Source: Paenibacillus jilunlii (GTDB lineage Bacteria > Bacillota > Bacilli > Paenibacillales > Paenibacillaceae). Taken from it: 64,000 nucleotides of DNA. The notes beneath the pieces were generated by a model that saw nothing but the letters and a program-made list of their open reading frames with translations, did no database searches and was not told where the DNA came from. Both the position numbers and the translations under genes were made by a program. The first letter of the stretch is position 1. Every line of letters starts with the position of its first letter. Positions 1 through 7,899 of this stretch are shown here, one piece after another. The stretch lies in contig NZ_FNGM01000013.1 in NCBI RefSeq assembly GCF_900102965.1, positions 162,033 through 226,032 on the forward strand, in the 5' to 3' direction.

Positions 1-79
1 AGCGCCGAAGGGCGGCTTGCCCGGAAACAACGGCAGAAATACCGTTGTTAGAGCGCCGAAGAGCGGCTTGCCCTTGTAA
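1..79 (+). repeat. 3' end of a 51-bp repeat array encoding a 17-residue peptide repeat
   Basis: One and a half units of the same tandem repeat found at 45961-46215. Read in the frame starting at base 2, it encodes a 17-residue unit with the pattern N-N-G-R-N-T-V-V-R-A-P-K-S-G-L-P-L followed by TAA at 77-79. The nucleotide unit contains an inverted repeat, AACAACGG and CCGTTGTT, around a purine-rich loop containing GAAA. The array enters from outside the window, so its start and length are unknown. The ending G-L-P-L-stop resembles the G-L-F-L-stop ending of the other array. Confidence 0.7.
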
Positions 80-89
80 GGGGGTGAAT

Positions 90-135
90 CGGTCCAATTA
101 GTTATCCTTTTTCCACTTGCGCTTGCTGCCACTTA
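90..135. repeat. dispersed intergenic repeat (TTTTTCCAC family), single copy
   Basis: The stretch with core ATTAGTTATCCTTTTTCC and the following GCGCTTGCTG-like tail is nearly repeated at 58247-58292. Related, more diverged copies lie at 32530-32730. It has no coding potential. The remaining bases to 335 hold only a weak hairpin (143-176) and no supported gene. Confidence 0.55.
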
Positions 136-142
136 AAATCTA

Positions 143-176
143 AAACGGCTAACTGTCCAGTGAAGGACGGCGATAG
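143..176 (-). terminator. degenerate hairpin, possible terminator of the racA-like gene
   Basis: Imperfect arms AACGGCTA and TAGC-TG-CGTT, with an inner GTCC/GGAC helix, are followed on the minus strand by a T-rich tract. The sequence is a diverged relative of the perfect terminator at 5852-5893. It lies about 160 bp downstream of the racA-like stop codon, so the assignment is weak. Confidence 0.3.
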
Positions 177-335
177 CTGCGTTGCTACCGTTGCGTGACT
201 TTAACGGACGGTCTGTAGCAGGTGAGCCTTTAACCTGCCGTTTCCTCACGGAAAGATCTCCATTGCACAGAAATGATACCAGAAAGCATAGGGTCAACCG
301 TTTTTGGTTCAATAATTTTGCAGAGCGAATCCCTT

Positions 336-881
336 CTACAGGAAGGAGAAAATATTCCGCAGCAGCCCGCGTTTCCTTGGCGGAGTCTTGAGCTTCATAG
401 CGGCAGCGGGATGCAGTTCATCATACGGAGAGAGGGAGGGGCCGCCAGACTTTTGGATAGTTTCCAGGGATACGGCTAACTGCTTGATCATTTGGCGCAG
501 GTCCTCAAGCTCTGCCCGCTGCTGGAGCAGCTGCACTGAGACTACCTCGTCAGCTTTGTGATCCAGTGAACGCTCGATATAATCGATCCGGGACAGCATG
601 TCGCCCATAGGCCAGTCCTGTGTGTGGCGGAGCGGGTTCTCCTGTTGGGATACAGGCGGCTGGATGTCTGCTGCGGAACCCAAACTCATATACTCTAACA
701 CTTCCCCGTGACTGATGCGCTCTTTAATCGATTTTAACAGGCTGATCTCCTGCTCTGAGAATATATAATGTCCAAACCGGTCCTTTGGAAAATAATCAGG
801 GAACATGGCAGCCCAGCGTTTGATGGTTGTCTGGCTGACAGACAGCAGCTCTGCGGCATCCTTCGTTTTCAGCATTTCCAT
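336..881 (-). CDS. racA: RacA-like MerR-type chromosome-anchoring protein
   Basis: 181 residues. Residues about 5-60 form a MerR-type winged helix (K-D-A-A-E-L-L-S-V-S-Q-T-T-I-K-R-W, then G-H-Y-x-F-S-x-x-E) close to that of RacA, which binds the origin region and attaches it to the cell pole during sporulation. Residues about 90-150 look like a coiled coil, as in RacA. The protein ends in a short basic and hydrophobic tail (R-K-R-G-L-L-R-N-I-F-S-F-L), which could be a membrane-contacting amphipathic helix. The ATG is preceded by CTGGAGGAATCG at good spacing. The length matches B. subtilis RacA. It could instead be another MerR/coiled-coil DNA-organising protein; the family call is from remembered RacA features, not an alignment. 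Confidence 0.6.
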   Translation of the reverse strand: MEMLKTKDAAELLSVSQTTIKRWAAMFPDYFPKDRFGHYIFSEQEISLLKSIKERISHGEVLEYMSLGSAADIQPPVSQQENPLRHTQDWPMGDMLSRIDYIERSLDHKADEVVSVQLLQQRAELEDLRQMIKQLAVSLETIQKSGGPSLSPYDELHPAAAMKLKTPPRKRGLLRNIFSFL

Positions 882-1044
882 ATCGATTCCTCCAGTTCAG
901 GTAGTCTTGAAACGGATACAGGCCTTGAAATGACGGTATCTGTTTCCTCTTGCTATGAACAATTCGTTGTTCATTAGCGGCTCCCTGCACGGGTGACAAA
1001 GGAAGTGCTGATTCGATAAACAAAGTGGTATTACGAGCAATTAT

Positions 1045-1839
1045 TTAGGGGGTATTCGCCTGAAACAGACTGTTTCTGTATGAGGTGAGCGGAGCCAGCC
1101 AGACCGTGCCAGTTCCCCGGTACACATTGACCAGACCCTCGCCGGAAGCGGCAGAGCCGAGCCGGGTTTTGCCCGATTTCTCGATGGTAAAGTCCAGCGT
1201 GTTCGACCACATCAACGCAAAATTGCCATCGACTTTCAGCACATCATTCTGCAGCTCAATGACGACGGCTTCCTCGGAAGGAATCGGTGCTTCCAGGGCC
1301 AGGATTCCTTTGCCTTTGGCGCTCAGGTTGAACAGCCCTTCTCCGCCCAGTGCGGCCGAGGAAAGGGTCTTGCGTGCGGTGACGGCGAGCTGGAGTGAAG
1401 ATTCACAGGCCAGGAACAGGCCGTCATCAATGACGATATGATCGTTGTCGACATCAATCAGCCACAGGTATTTATAGGTGGTTTCCAGCAGAATTGTACC
1501 GGTGCCCTTATAGAGTGGTTTAATGGCACTGGTCCCGGTTGCGGCACTGGAGACAATATTTCTCATCAGACCGCCGACCCCTTTTACCCCTGAGATCATT
1601 TCAATATTGCCGACCATATACTGCATTGCCCCGGCGCTCAGCGTAACCTCACTGTTATTCAGCTCAATCATGAGCTGCTTGTTGCGCATATTGCTTTTGC
1701 TCATGAAGAAGTTGGACTGTGCTTCCGCCAAGGTGGTGCTGCTCAAATCTTCTTTGTATTCGATAACCGTAAATCCGCCAAGCTGTTCCTTGATCACAAC
1801 ATTGCTGTTATCTTTCAGATTATTGATAGTGTAGGCCAT
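1045..1839 (-). CDS. AIM24 family protein
   Basis: 264 residues with no signal peptide or membrane segment. The glycine-rich, beta-strand-rich pattern, including the block around L-Y-K-G-T-G-T-I-L-L-E and the closing Y-R-G-T-G-T-V-W-L-A-P, is typical of the AIM24 (formerly DUF124) family, whose bacterial members have no established biochemical role and adopt a trimeric beta-structure. The start is supported by GAGGAGAAG seven bases before ATG. It is transcribed in the same direction as the racA-like gene, 163 bp upstream of that start, so it is probably a separate unit. Nothing else in the context suggests a function. Confidence 0.8.
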   Translation of the reverse strand: MAYTINNLKDNSNVVIKEQLGGFTVIEYKEDLSSTTLAEAQSNFFMSKSNMRNKQLMIELNNSEVTLSAGAMQYMVGNIEMISGVKGVGGLMRNIVSSAATGTSAIKPLYKGTGTILLETTYKYLWLIDVDNDHIVIDDGLFLACESSLQLAVTARKTLSSAALGGEGLFNLSAKGKGILALEAPIPSEEAVVIELQNDVLKVDGNFALMWSNTLDFTIEKSGKTRLGSAASGEGLVNVYRGTGTVWLAPLTSYRNSLFQANTP

Positions 1840-2008
1840 ATTGATCTTCTCCTCTGCTGGCAGTGATGTCGTAAGCAGTTCTGCTTCGAAGTTTAGGTAT
1901 TCGACACATAAGTTCTATCTCCTTGCCTTTGTTTTAATAAAAAAGATAACGTACCAGGAGAGCGACCAGCAACTGGCGATAGGGATGATGGACAGCTGTT
2001 AGCGTACC

Positions 2009-2878
2009 CTAGAACCCCCTCACACTGGAGGGAGTTCTTTGTTTATGCTTTTTGAAGGTACGGCTGAAATAGTAGATATCGTTGAACCCGGTGGCTGCAG
2101 CGATTTCGGAAACGGTAAGCTGAGTATGGCGCAGCATATAGTCGGCCCGGTCAAGCCGGACGGCATTGACGTATTCGGAGACGGTATGTCCCGTCAGTTC
2201 CTTGAAAAGCCGGCTGAAATGGAAGCGGCTCAGTCCTGCCAAAGCTGCCAGACCTTCTACGAAAATCGGCTCCTGGTAATGGGTGTCAATATGGAGCAGC
2301 ACAGGTGCGAAGCGTTCAATGGTCTGGATGCGCCGGGTCTGCTCGGCCTGCGACAACTCGGTTACGCCATGTCTGCGCAGCAGCAGCGCAAGCAGCCTGT
2401 ACAGCTCAGCCTTGACCGCCAGCTCATAGCCGAGTTCACGGCGTTCAAGCTCACGGATAATGGTTAGAGCACAGTCGGAAATATGCTGGTCTCCGGAGAC
2501 ATGGTTGCTGAACAAGAGCCGGTTCTGCTGGATCGGTGCGATGAACTTGGTCTCGGCAGAATCACTGGCGGCGCTGTGCAGCAGTGAAGTGTCCGCAATA
2601 ATGGCGTAATAGAGCAAATCGTTCGAGGCGCTGATGCCGTAATGCAGCTCGTTGCTGTTCACCGCGATAAGATCGCCGGCCCGGACTTGGAACGGTGTCC
2701 GTCCGCATTCGAACACAGCCTCGCCGCTCTCAATGAACAGAAATTCCAGATGCTCATGCCAGTGATGGGGGAACGTCACAACCCCCGCCCTGTCGAAGCG
2801 CTGGGTATGGACTTTGATCGGAAACCCGGGGTCCGGCATGTCCATAGGCTCCCGAAGATGTTTATCATAATTCAGCAT
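2009..2878 (-). CDS. AraC family transcriptional regulator with cupin sensor domain
   Basis: 289 residues from the chosen ATG at 2878, which follows AAGGAGGA at ideal spacing; a longer reading to 2926 has no ribosome site. The N-terminal third is a cupin-type ligand domain (H-H-W-H-E-H-L-E-F-L-F-I-E-S-G near residue 40). The C-terminal 100 residues hold the two helix-turn-helix motifs of AraC proteins (A-A-L-A-G-L-S-R-F-H-F-S-R-L-F-K and I-A-A-A-T-G-F-N-D-I-Y-Y-F-S-R-T-F-K). It is divergent from the sugar-metabolism operon starting at 3001 and is the obvious candidate for its sugar-responsive activator. Confidence 0.88.
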   Translation of the reverse strand: MLNYDKHLREPMDMPDPGFPIKVHTQRFDRAGVVTFPHHWHEHLEFLFIESGEAVFECGRTPFQVRAGDLIAVNSNELHYGISASNDLLYYAIIADTSLLHSAASDSAETKFIAPIQQNRLLFSNHVSGDQHISDCALTIIRELERRELGYELAVKAELYRLLALLLRRHGVTELSQAEQTRRIQTIERFAPVLLHIDTHYQEPIFVEGLAALAGLSRFHFSRLFKELTGHTVSEYVNAVRLDRADYMLRHTQLTVSEIAAATGFNDIYYFSRTFKKHKQRTPSSVRGF

Positions 2879-2943
2879 TTCTGGATATCCTCCTTCCACA
2901 GCACAATTGTACAAATAAGACCGCAAGGCTCTGCATGGTGTTC

Positions 2944-2963
2944 ATGATTGAAATCATTATAAT
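2944..2963 (+). promoter_or_regulatory. putative -10 box and palindrome of the 3001 operon
   Basis: A perfect TATAAT at 2958-2963 directly follows the palindrome ATGATT-GA-AATCAT (2944-2957). No good -35 hexamer lies 17 bases upstream, which fits a promoter needing an activator such as the divergent AraC protein. The role is inferred from position. Confidence 0.45.
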
Positions 2964-3000
2964 ACGAATCAGAAGTGATGCAAATCAAGGAGAGAAGGTT

Positions 3001-4059
3001 ATGGATATGATCAGGATTGGCGTAATAGGAACGGGCTCCATTTCAGGCATGCATCTGAATGCCTACCGGAACAATCCGCAGACGGTTGTATATGCGGTGT
3101 GCGACCTGAACGAAGGGCGCGCAAGGGCCGCAGCGGCTGAGTATGGCGCTGAGAAGGTGTATACCGATTACCGCGGGCTGCTGGCTGATTCCAGCGTCGA
3201 TGCGGTCAGTATTTGCACCTGGAACAATTCCCACGCCGAGATTAGCATTGCGGCGCTGAAGGCCGGCAAGCATGTGCTGGTGGAGAAGCCGCTCTGCCGC
3301 ACGCTGGAGGAAGCTGTTCAGGTCCAGCAGGCAGTGGAGGAGAGCGGCAAGATTTTGCAAGTGGGCTTTGTGCGCCGCTATGATGCCAACGTCCAGCTGC
3401 TTCAGAAGCTGGTGGGGGCAGGGGAGTTCGGCGAAATTTATTATGCGAAGGCGACAACCTTGCGGCGCCTGGGCAATCCCGGCGGCTGGTTCTCTGATAT
3501 CGAACGCTCCGGCGGCGGGCCGCTGATCGACATCGGGGTCCATGTGATCGATTTATGCTGGTATTTGATGGGCCGCCCGAAGCCGGTCTCCGTAAGCGCC
3601 AACACCTACCGGAAGCTGGGCAACCGGGCTAATGTAGAGAATCTTTCTTTCTATAAGGCTGCCGACTACGATGCGGCGAACAACACGGTGGAGGATCTGG
3701 CGAATGCACTGATCCGGTTCGAGAACGGCGCTTCGCTGCTGGTGGATGTCAGCTTTACGCTGCATGCCAAGGAAGACGGGCGGTCAGTGAGCCTCTACGG
3801 TGAGAAAGGCGGCTTTGAGATTGATCCTGAGACGGTCATCGTCAGTGAGCGGGCGAATACCATCGTTAATATCTATCCGCAGACCGATCATAAAGGATTT
3901 GAGTTCAACAGTGCGTTCCAGTATGAGATAGACCATTTCACCCAGTGCGTGCAGAGCGGCTCGCAGCCGCTAAGTCCTGTGCAGGACGGGGTAGCAATCA
4001 TGCGGATTCTTAGCGGGATCTACGAATCGGCAGCCAAAGGTGAAGAGGTGAAATTATGA
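3001..4059 (+). CDS. Gfo/Idh/MocA family sugar or inositol oxidoreductase
   Basis: 352 residues from the ATG at 3001, which follows AAGGAGAG. The N-terminus has the dinucleotide-binding loop I-G-V-I-G-T-G-S-I-S-G. The family-typical E-K-P-L motif, whose lysine contacts cofactor and substrate, lies near residue 97. The C-terminal half is the alpha/beta substrate domain (G-G-G-P-L-I-D-I-G-V-H-V-I-D). Such enzymes oxidise or reduce sugars, inositols or sugar derivatives with NAD(P). It overlaps the next gene by ATGA, so the two are translationally coupled. The two TIM-barrel isomerases downstream suggest a keto-sugar or inositol-type pathway; the exact substrate cannot be read from the sequence. 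Confidence 0.85.
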   Translation: MDMIRIGVIGTGSISGMHLNAYRNNPQTVVYAVCDLNEGRARAAAAEYGAEKVYTDYRGLLADSSVDAVSICTWNNSHAEISIAALKAGKHVLVEKPLCRTLEEAVQVQQAVEESGKILQVGFVRRYDANVQLLQKLVGAGEFGEIYYAKATTLRRLGNPGGWFSDIERSGGGPLIDIGVHVIDLCWYLMGRPKPVSVSANTYRKLGNRANVENLSFYKAADYDAANNTVEDLANALIRFENGASLLVDVSFTLHAKEDGRSVSLYGEKGGFEIDPETVIVSERANTIVNIYPQTDHKGFEFNSAFQYEIDHFTQCVQSGSQPLSPVQDGVAIMRILSGIYESAAKGEEVKL

Positions 4060-4913
4060 AGCTGGGAATCAGTACCTACAGTCTGCACACGGCTTTTGCA
4101 GCCGGAGAGCTGACACTGAAGGGCGTCATTGAGACGATTGCCGATCTGGGAGCAGAACATGCGGAGATTGTGCCCCTGGGCTTCAATCTGATCGACAATC
4201 CGGAGCTGGTGAATGTCATCCTCCAGACCGCAGCAGACCGTGGCCTCGAATTGTCCAACTATGCGATCGGAGCGAATTTTGCCGGGCTGGAGGCAGCAGA
4301 GCGGCGGCGGGAACTGGAGCGGGTCAAACGGGAAGTGGATGTATGTGCGGCGCTTGGCATTCAGCGGATGCGGCATGATGTGGCTTCATCACCCGATCTG
4401 TCGATTGTCCACTTTTTGGAGGAGCTGCCGCAGCTGGCTGAAGCCTGCCGTGAAATTGCGGATTATGCATCCGGCTTTGGCATTATAACGAGTGTGGAGA
4501 ATCATGGATATTTCATTCAGCACAGCGACCGTGTGCAGGCGCTGGTACATGCCGTGGGCCGGGACAATTTCCGCACGACACTGGACGTTGGCAATTTTCT
4601 GTGTGCCGATGAGAATCCGCTAACCGCTGTGGCCAGCAACCTGAAGCTGGCTTCCATGGTTCATCTCAAGGATTTCTATATCCGCCCGCAGAACCGGCAT
4701 CCGGGAGAAGGATGGTTCCAGTCCTCCGGCGGGAATTGGCTCAGGGGTGCGATTGTGGGCCAGGGCGACATTGATATGCCGCGTGTACTCCAACTGGTGA
4801 AAGAAAGCGGGTATGACGGCTATATCTCCATTGAATTCGAAGGGATGGAAGACTGCCGCAAGGGAACAAGGCTGGGTCTGGAATACGTCAAGCGGACATG
4901 GAACGAAATCTAA
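4056..4913 (+). CDS. sugar phosphate isomerase/epimerase (xylose-isomerase-like TIM barrel)
   Basis: 285 residues. Metal-ligand-type motifs of the AP-endonuclease-2/IolE-like barrel are visible: S-V-E-N-H-G near residue 147, T-T-L-D-V-G-N-F near 171, H-L-K-D-F near 205 and I-S-I-E-F-E-G near 260. Family members isomerise or epimerise ketoses or dehydrate inosose. The start ATG overlaps the dehydrogenase stop by four bases. A second member of the same fold follows 25 bp downstream. The pair plus a Gfo/Idh enzyme is a common arrangement for catabolism of uncommon sugars or inositol isomers. Confidence 0.83.
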   Translation: MKLGISTYSLHTAFAAGELTLKGVIETIADLGAEHAEIVPLGFNLIDNPELVNVILQTAADRGLELSNYAIGANFAGLEAAERRRELERVKREVDVCAALGIQRMRHDVASSPDLSIVHFLEELPQLAEACREIADYASGFGIITSVENHGYFIQHSDRVQALVHAVGRDNFRTTLDVGNFLCADENPLTAVASNLKLASMVHLKDFYIRPQNRHPGEGWFQSSGGNWLRGAIVGQGDIDMPRVLQLVKESGYDGYISIEFEGMEDCRKGTRLGLEYVKRTWNEI

Positions 4914-4938
4914 TCAACTACAGGGGAGGATTACTGCT

Positions 4939-5832
4939 ATGGCTAGACCTGTGATCACAAATAAAATTGGTGTCATCGTAGACAGCTTTCAGGTTGGTGT
5001 AAAGGAGGGCTTGCGCAAGGCGAAGGAAGCAGGAGCAGATGGCGTACAGATATATGCGGTGCAGGGTGAATTCGATCCGGCCAATCTCCCGCCGGCTGCC
5101 CGCCGTGAATGGAAGGATTATATTGCTTCGCTGGGGCTTGAAATCTCTGCCCTTGTTGGCGACCTGGGGGGCCACGGCTTCCAGGACCCTGCGCAGAACC
5201 GGGCCAAAATCGACAAGTCCAAACGCATTATGGAGCTGGCCAAAGAGCTGGGCACGGATATCGTGACCACCCATATTGGTATTGTTCCCCCGAACCGGGA
5301 CAGCCAAATCTATGAAACCATGCATATTGCCTGCGAAGAGCTTAGCCGGTATGCGCATGAGATGAATGCTTACTTCGCGATTGAGACCGGGCCGGAAACC
5401 GCCGCCCATTTGAAAATGTTCTTGGATGGGCTGGGCTCAAAAGGGGTTTCCGTCAATTTTGACCCGGCCAATATGGTCATGGTGACCGGAGATGATCCGG
5501 TACAGGGCGTTCATGCCCTGAAAGACTACATTGTGCATACCCATGCCAAGGATGGCGTCAAGCTGGCAGAGATCGATCCGCGTAATGTATACGGCCAATA
5601 CGGCTATGAAGCACCCGCGCTGGACCATGAAAAGATCGCGGAAATGGCAGAGACCGGCCAGGCATTCCGCGAGGTGCCGCTGGGAACAGGAAGTGTCGAT
5701 TGGAACGGTTATCTTCAGGCGCTGAACGATATCGGCTATAAAGGGTACTTGACGATTGAACGTGAAGTCGGCAGCAACCCGGAGGCGGACATCCGGTTAG
5801 CCGTTGAGTTCCTGAAAGGGTTCCGGGCATAG
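4939..5832 (+). CDS. second sugar phosphate isomerase/epimerase
   Basis: 297 residues from the ATG at 4939, chosen because AGGGGAGGA lies eight bases upstream; an upstream in-frame start at 4813 would sit inside the previous gene. Barrel motifs include T-T-H-I-G, A-I-E-T-G-P-E-T, V-N-F-D-P-A-N, H-T-H-A-K-D-G and the closing T-I-E-R-E-V-G, which supply the usual Glu/Asp/His metal site. It is only distantly similar to the preceding isomerase, so the two probably act on successive intermediates rather than being a recent duplication. A perfect hairpin terminator follows at 5852. Confidence 0.83.
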   Translation: MARPVITNKIGVIVDSFQVGVKEGLRKAKEAGADGVQIYAVQGEFDPANLPPAARREWKDYIASLGLEISALVGDLGGHGFQDPAQNRAKIDKSKRIMELAKELGTDIVTTHIGIVPPNRDSQIYETMHIACEELSRYAHEMNAYFAIETGPETAAHLKMFLDGLGSKGVSVNFDPANMVMVTGDDPVQGVHALKDYIVHTHAKDGVKLAEIDPRNVYGQYGYEAPALDHEKIAEMAETGQAFREVPLGTGSVDWNGYLQALNDIGYKGYLTIEREVGSNPEADIRLAVEFLKGFRA

Positions 5833-5851
5833 TGCTCAAAACTTAGATTCC

Positions 5852-5896
5852 AAACGGCTAAGCTGTCCGATGAAGGGCGGCTTAGCCGTTTTGTTC
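5852..5896 (+). terminator. rho-independent terminator of the sugar operon
   Basis: Twelve-base arms AAACGGCTAAGC (5852-5863) and GCTTAGCCGTTT (5880-5891) are followed by TTGTT. The loop contains GAAGGGCGGCTT, a core also present in the 51-bp repeats at 1-79. Confidence 0.85.
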
Positions 5897-5992
5897 AGTC
5901 ATACCCAAAATATACACAGGAACAAGGTCAATTCCATTTTACAGATAATTATTATATTATTGTTATGCACCAACGGGGAGGGAGGACAGGCC

Positions 5993-6466
5993 ATGAACAA
6001 AGAAGAACAGGTCAAAATGGATTTCAGGGACTTATTTAACAAGATGGCTTGGCTGAATAAGACGAAGATGGAAGACAGTCTTAAGGGTTATAAGCCTTCT
6101 GAAGTACATTGCATCGAATCCATTGGAAAAAATGTAGACTCGAACGTGACAAAACTTGCGGAGTCCTTGTATATGACTAGAGGTGCCATAAGTAAAATAA
6201 CTAAGAAGCTCACAGAAAAAGGCTTGATCGAAAGCTACCAGAAGCCGGATAACAAGAAAGAAATCTATTATAGGCTTACTGAGCAGGGGGAAGTTGTTAA
6301 CAAAATCCATGAGGAACTGCATAAAGAGTTTCAAGAGCGGGATAAAGCCGTATTTGAGCATTTAACCGAGGAGCAATTAGACAGTATGCTTAACTTCATG
6401 GAAAAGTATAGCAGGCATTTGGATGAAGAAATAAAGAAACAGGGTCTCGATATTAAGCCGGAATAA
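5993..6466 (+). CDS. MarR family transcriptional regulator
   Basis: 157 residues from the ATG at 5993, preceded by GGGGAGGGAGGA. The central winged helix is clear: V-T-K-L-A-E-S-L-Y-M-T-R-G-A-I-S-K-I-T-K followed by the wing region K-P-D-N-K-K-E-I-Y-Y-R-L-T. The flanking helices form the usual MarR dimerisation ends. It stands alone, convergent with the HxlR gene, so its targets are not evident. The gene is more AT-rich than the sugar operon before it. Confidence 0.87.
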   Translation: MNKEEQVKMDFRDLFNKMAWLNKTKMEDSLKGYKPSEVHCIESIGKNVDSNVTKLAESLYMTRGAISKITKKLTEKGLIESYQKPDNKKEIYYRLTEQGEVVNKIHEELHKEFQERDKAVFEHLTEEQLDSMLNFMEKYSRHLDEEIKKQGLDIKPE

Positions 6467-6505
6467 CCAAACTGAAAGCCGGTCCTGAACGGAAAGTGAA
6501 TTTGC

Positions 6506-6883
6506 TCAGCCCCGGAATTCTTCCAAAACCTTGGATTTGTCTCCATAAATCTTCTCCAGGTGATCCTCTCCCCAATAGCATAAATGGTCTAGCGCAGGCT
6601 TTAATCCCCAGCCGTAGTGCGTTAACTCATACTCCACTTTAGGAGGGATCTCATTATAAACCTTTCGCGCAACGATCCCATCCTTCTCCAGGCCTCTAAG
6701 CTGAGTGGTCAGCATTTTTTGAGTAACGCCGGGCACTAACCGGCGAAGCTCAGATGTTCGTTTCCGTCCTGTCATCAAATGGTAGATAATTAAAGGCTTC
6801 CATTTGCCTCCCATTACTTCTAAAGCCGCTTCCACTCCAACTTGATACTTCTTTTGAACGTTATTTTTCTTCTGTTCAGTCAT
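6506..6883 (-). CDS. HxlR family transcriptional regulator
   Basis: 125 residues with the canonical HxlR core: A-L-E-V-M-G-G-K-W-K-P-L-I-I-Y-H-L near residue 20, R-F/T-S-E-L-R-R-L-V-P-G-V-T-Q-K-M-L-T-x-Q-L-R-x-L-E near 45-70, and V-E-Y-E-L-T near 85. HxlR proteins such as YodB and HypR respond to quinones, aldehydes or disulfide stress, usually through a cysteine. The only cysteine here is in the C-terminal helix (H-L-C-Y-W-G). It is divergent from a flavin quinone reductase at 7123, a classical target for this family. Confidence 0.9.
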   Translation of the reverse strand: MTEQKKNNVQKKYQVGVEAALEVMGGKWKPLIIYHLMTGRKRTSELRRLVPGVTQKMLTTQLRGLEKDGIVARKVYNEIPPKVEYELTHYGWGLKPALDHLCYWGEDHLEKIYGDKSKVLEEFRG

Positions 6884-6966
6884 CTCTTAATCCTCCATTA
6901 AAAGGCTAAGTTTGCTTAGAACAACCCATCATTTTAATCCGTTACTCAGGTCAGCTTCTGGGGAAT

Positions 6967-7060
6967 GTACCTAGGGTACTTCCATGTTCCTATGGCACCT
7001 GTATCATCCTATAGAACTTAAAAGTGCGTACTTCCAGATCAATTTCCTACTGTTTATAAT
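6967..7060. promoter_or_regulatory. candidate HxlR operators and promoter of the quinone reductase
   Basis: The divergent region has two inverted repeats: GTACC-TAG-GGTAC (6967-6979) and AAGT-GCGT-ACTT (7022-7033). A TATAAT at 7055-7060 places the second repeat near its -35 position. The repeats resemble the TACT/AGTA-type half-sites of YodB-like repressors, but that link is inferred. Confidence 0.45.
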
Positions 7061-7122
7061 AGCATCAGCCATTGATCATGGCTAGAAATTAGCTGCTCAA
7101 GAAAGGGGATGAAAATACAAGC

Positions 7123-7701
7123 ATGAAAGTATTAAGTGTTGTTTCACACCCGAGAAAAGATTCCTTGACTTTTGGGGTGGCCGGTCGCTTCGTACAAGGT
7201 CTCGCCGAGGCTGGACACGACTATGAGATATTGGATTTGCACGGGATTGGTTTTGACCCTGTGCTGCAAGGAGCAGATGAACCTGATTTGTCAGCCCCGG
7301 AACAGTCCTTTTCCCCTGAAGTGGAAATGGAAATCCGGCGGATGCAGGAGCATGATGCTTTGGCATTTATTTTTCCGCTTTGGTGGTGGCATTTGCCGGC
7401 TATGCTAAAGGGGTATATTGACCGTGTATGGAACAATGGGTTTGCGTACGGTTCGAACCACCTTCATCATCAGCATGTCTTGTGGATTGCTTTGGCTGGA
7501 GTTTCGAAGGATCAGATGAAAAAGCGTAACTATGACGAAATGATTACTCATCTGCTGAATGTGGGAATTGCTGATTATTGCGGTGTTTCCAATTCCAAGG
7601 TTGAATTCTTATATGAGACCCTGGATTCAAATCCCCGTCATTACGAAATGCTGCTGGACCAAGCTTATCGCTTAGGTTTGAATTACGCCAAGGACCATTA
7701 A
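7123..7701 (+). CDS. NAD(P)H-dependent quinone oxidoreductase (flavodoxin-2 fold)
   Basis: 192 residues. The N-terminal strand and phosphate-binding loop (V-S-H-P-R-K-D-S-L-T) and the block F-P-L-W-W-W-H-L-P-A-M-L-K-G-Y-I-D-R-V-W near residues 85-105 are hallmarks of the NQO1/MdaB/YwrO-type FMN or FAD oxidoreductases, which reduce quinones by two electrons. Gene order, with a divergent HxlR repressor, suggests induction by electrophiles. A modest hairpin terminator follows at 7771. The upstream GAAAGGGGATG supplies the ribosome site. Confidence 0.87.
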   Translation: MKVLSVVSHPRKDSLTFGVAGRFVQGLAEAGHDYEILDLHGIGFDPVLQGADEPDLSAPEQSFSPEVEMEIRRMQEHDALAFIFPLWWWHLPAMLKGYIDRVWNNGFAYGSNHLHHQHVLWIALAGVSKDQMKKRNYDEMITHLLNVGIADYCGVSNSKVEFLYETLDSNPRHYEMLLDQAYRLGLNYAKDH

Positions 7702-7770
7702 GCTTTGCTTTACAATTTACTGGAAGTGGATTTGCCCATTTATAGTTAGAATAATGATAGTGAAACCCAG

Positions 7771-7805
7771 GCAGCCGGTCTCCATTGAGAGCAGGCTGCA
7801 TTTTT
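7771..7805 (+). terminator. terminator after the quinone reductase
   Basis: Six-base arms GCAGCC and GGCTGC with a 17-base loop, followed by ATTTTT. It is a moderate stem with a clear T tract. Confidence 0.55.
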
Positions 7806-7899
7806 ATTGCCGCTTTTTTGTTGACAAGGAAACAAAGTTATAATACGATGATTTTGTTTCCGGGGAAATAAAACGATGATTTTTGAAGGGAGAATTTAA

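Noticed and set aside
796..1023. 75-codon minus-strand gene upstream of the racA-like gene
   Set aside because: It overlaps the well-supported racA-like start and its ribosome site in another frame.
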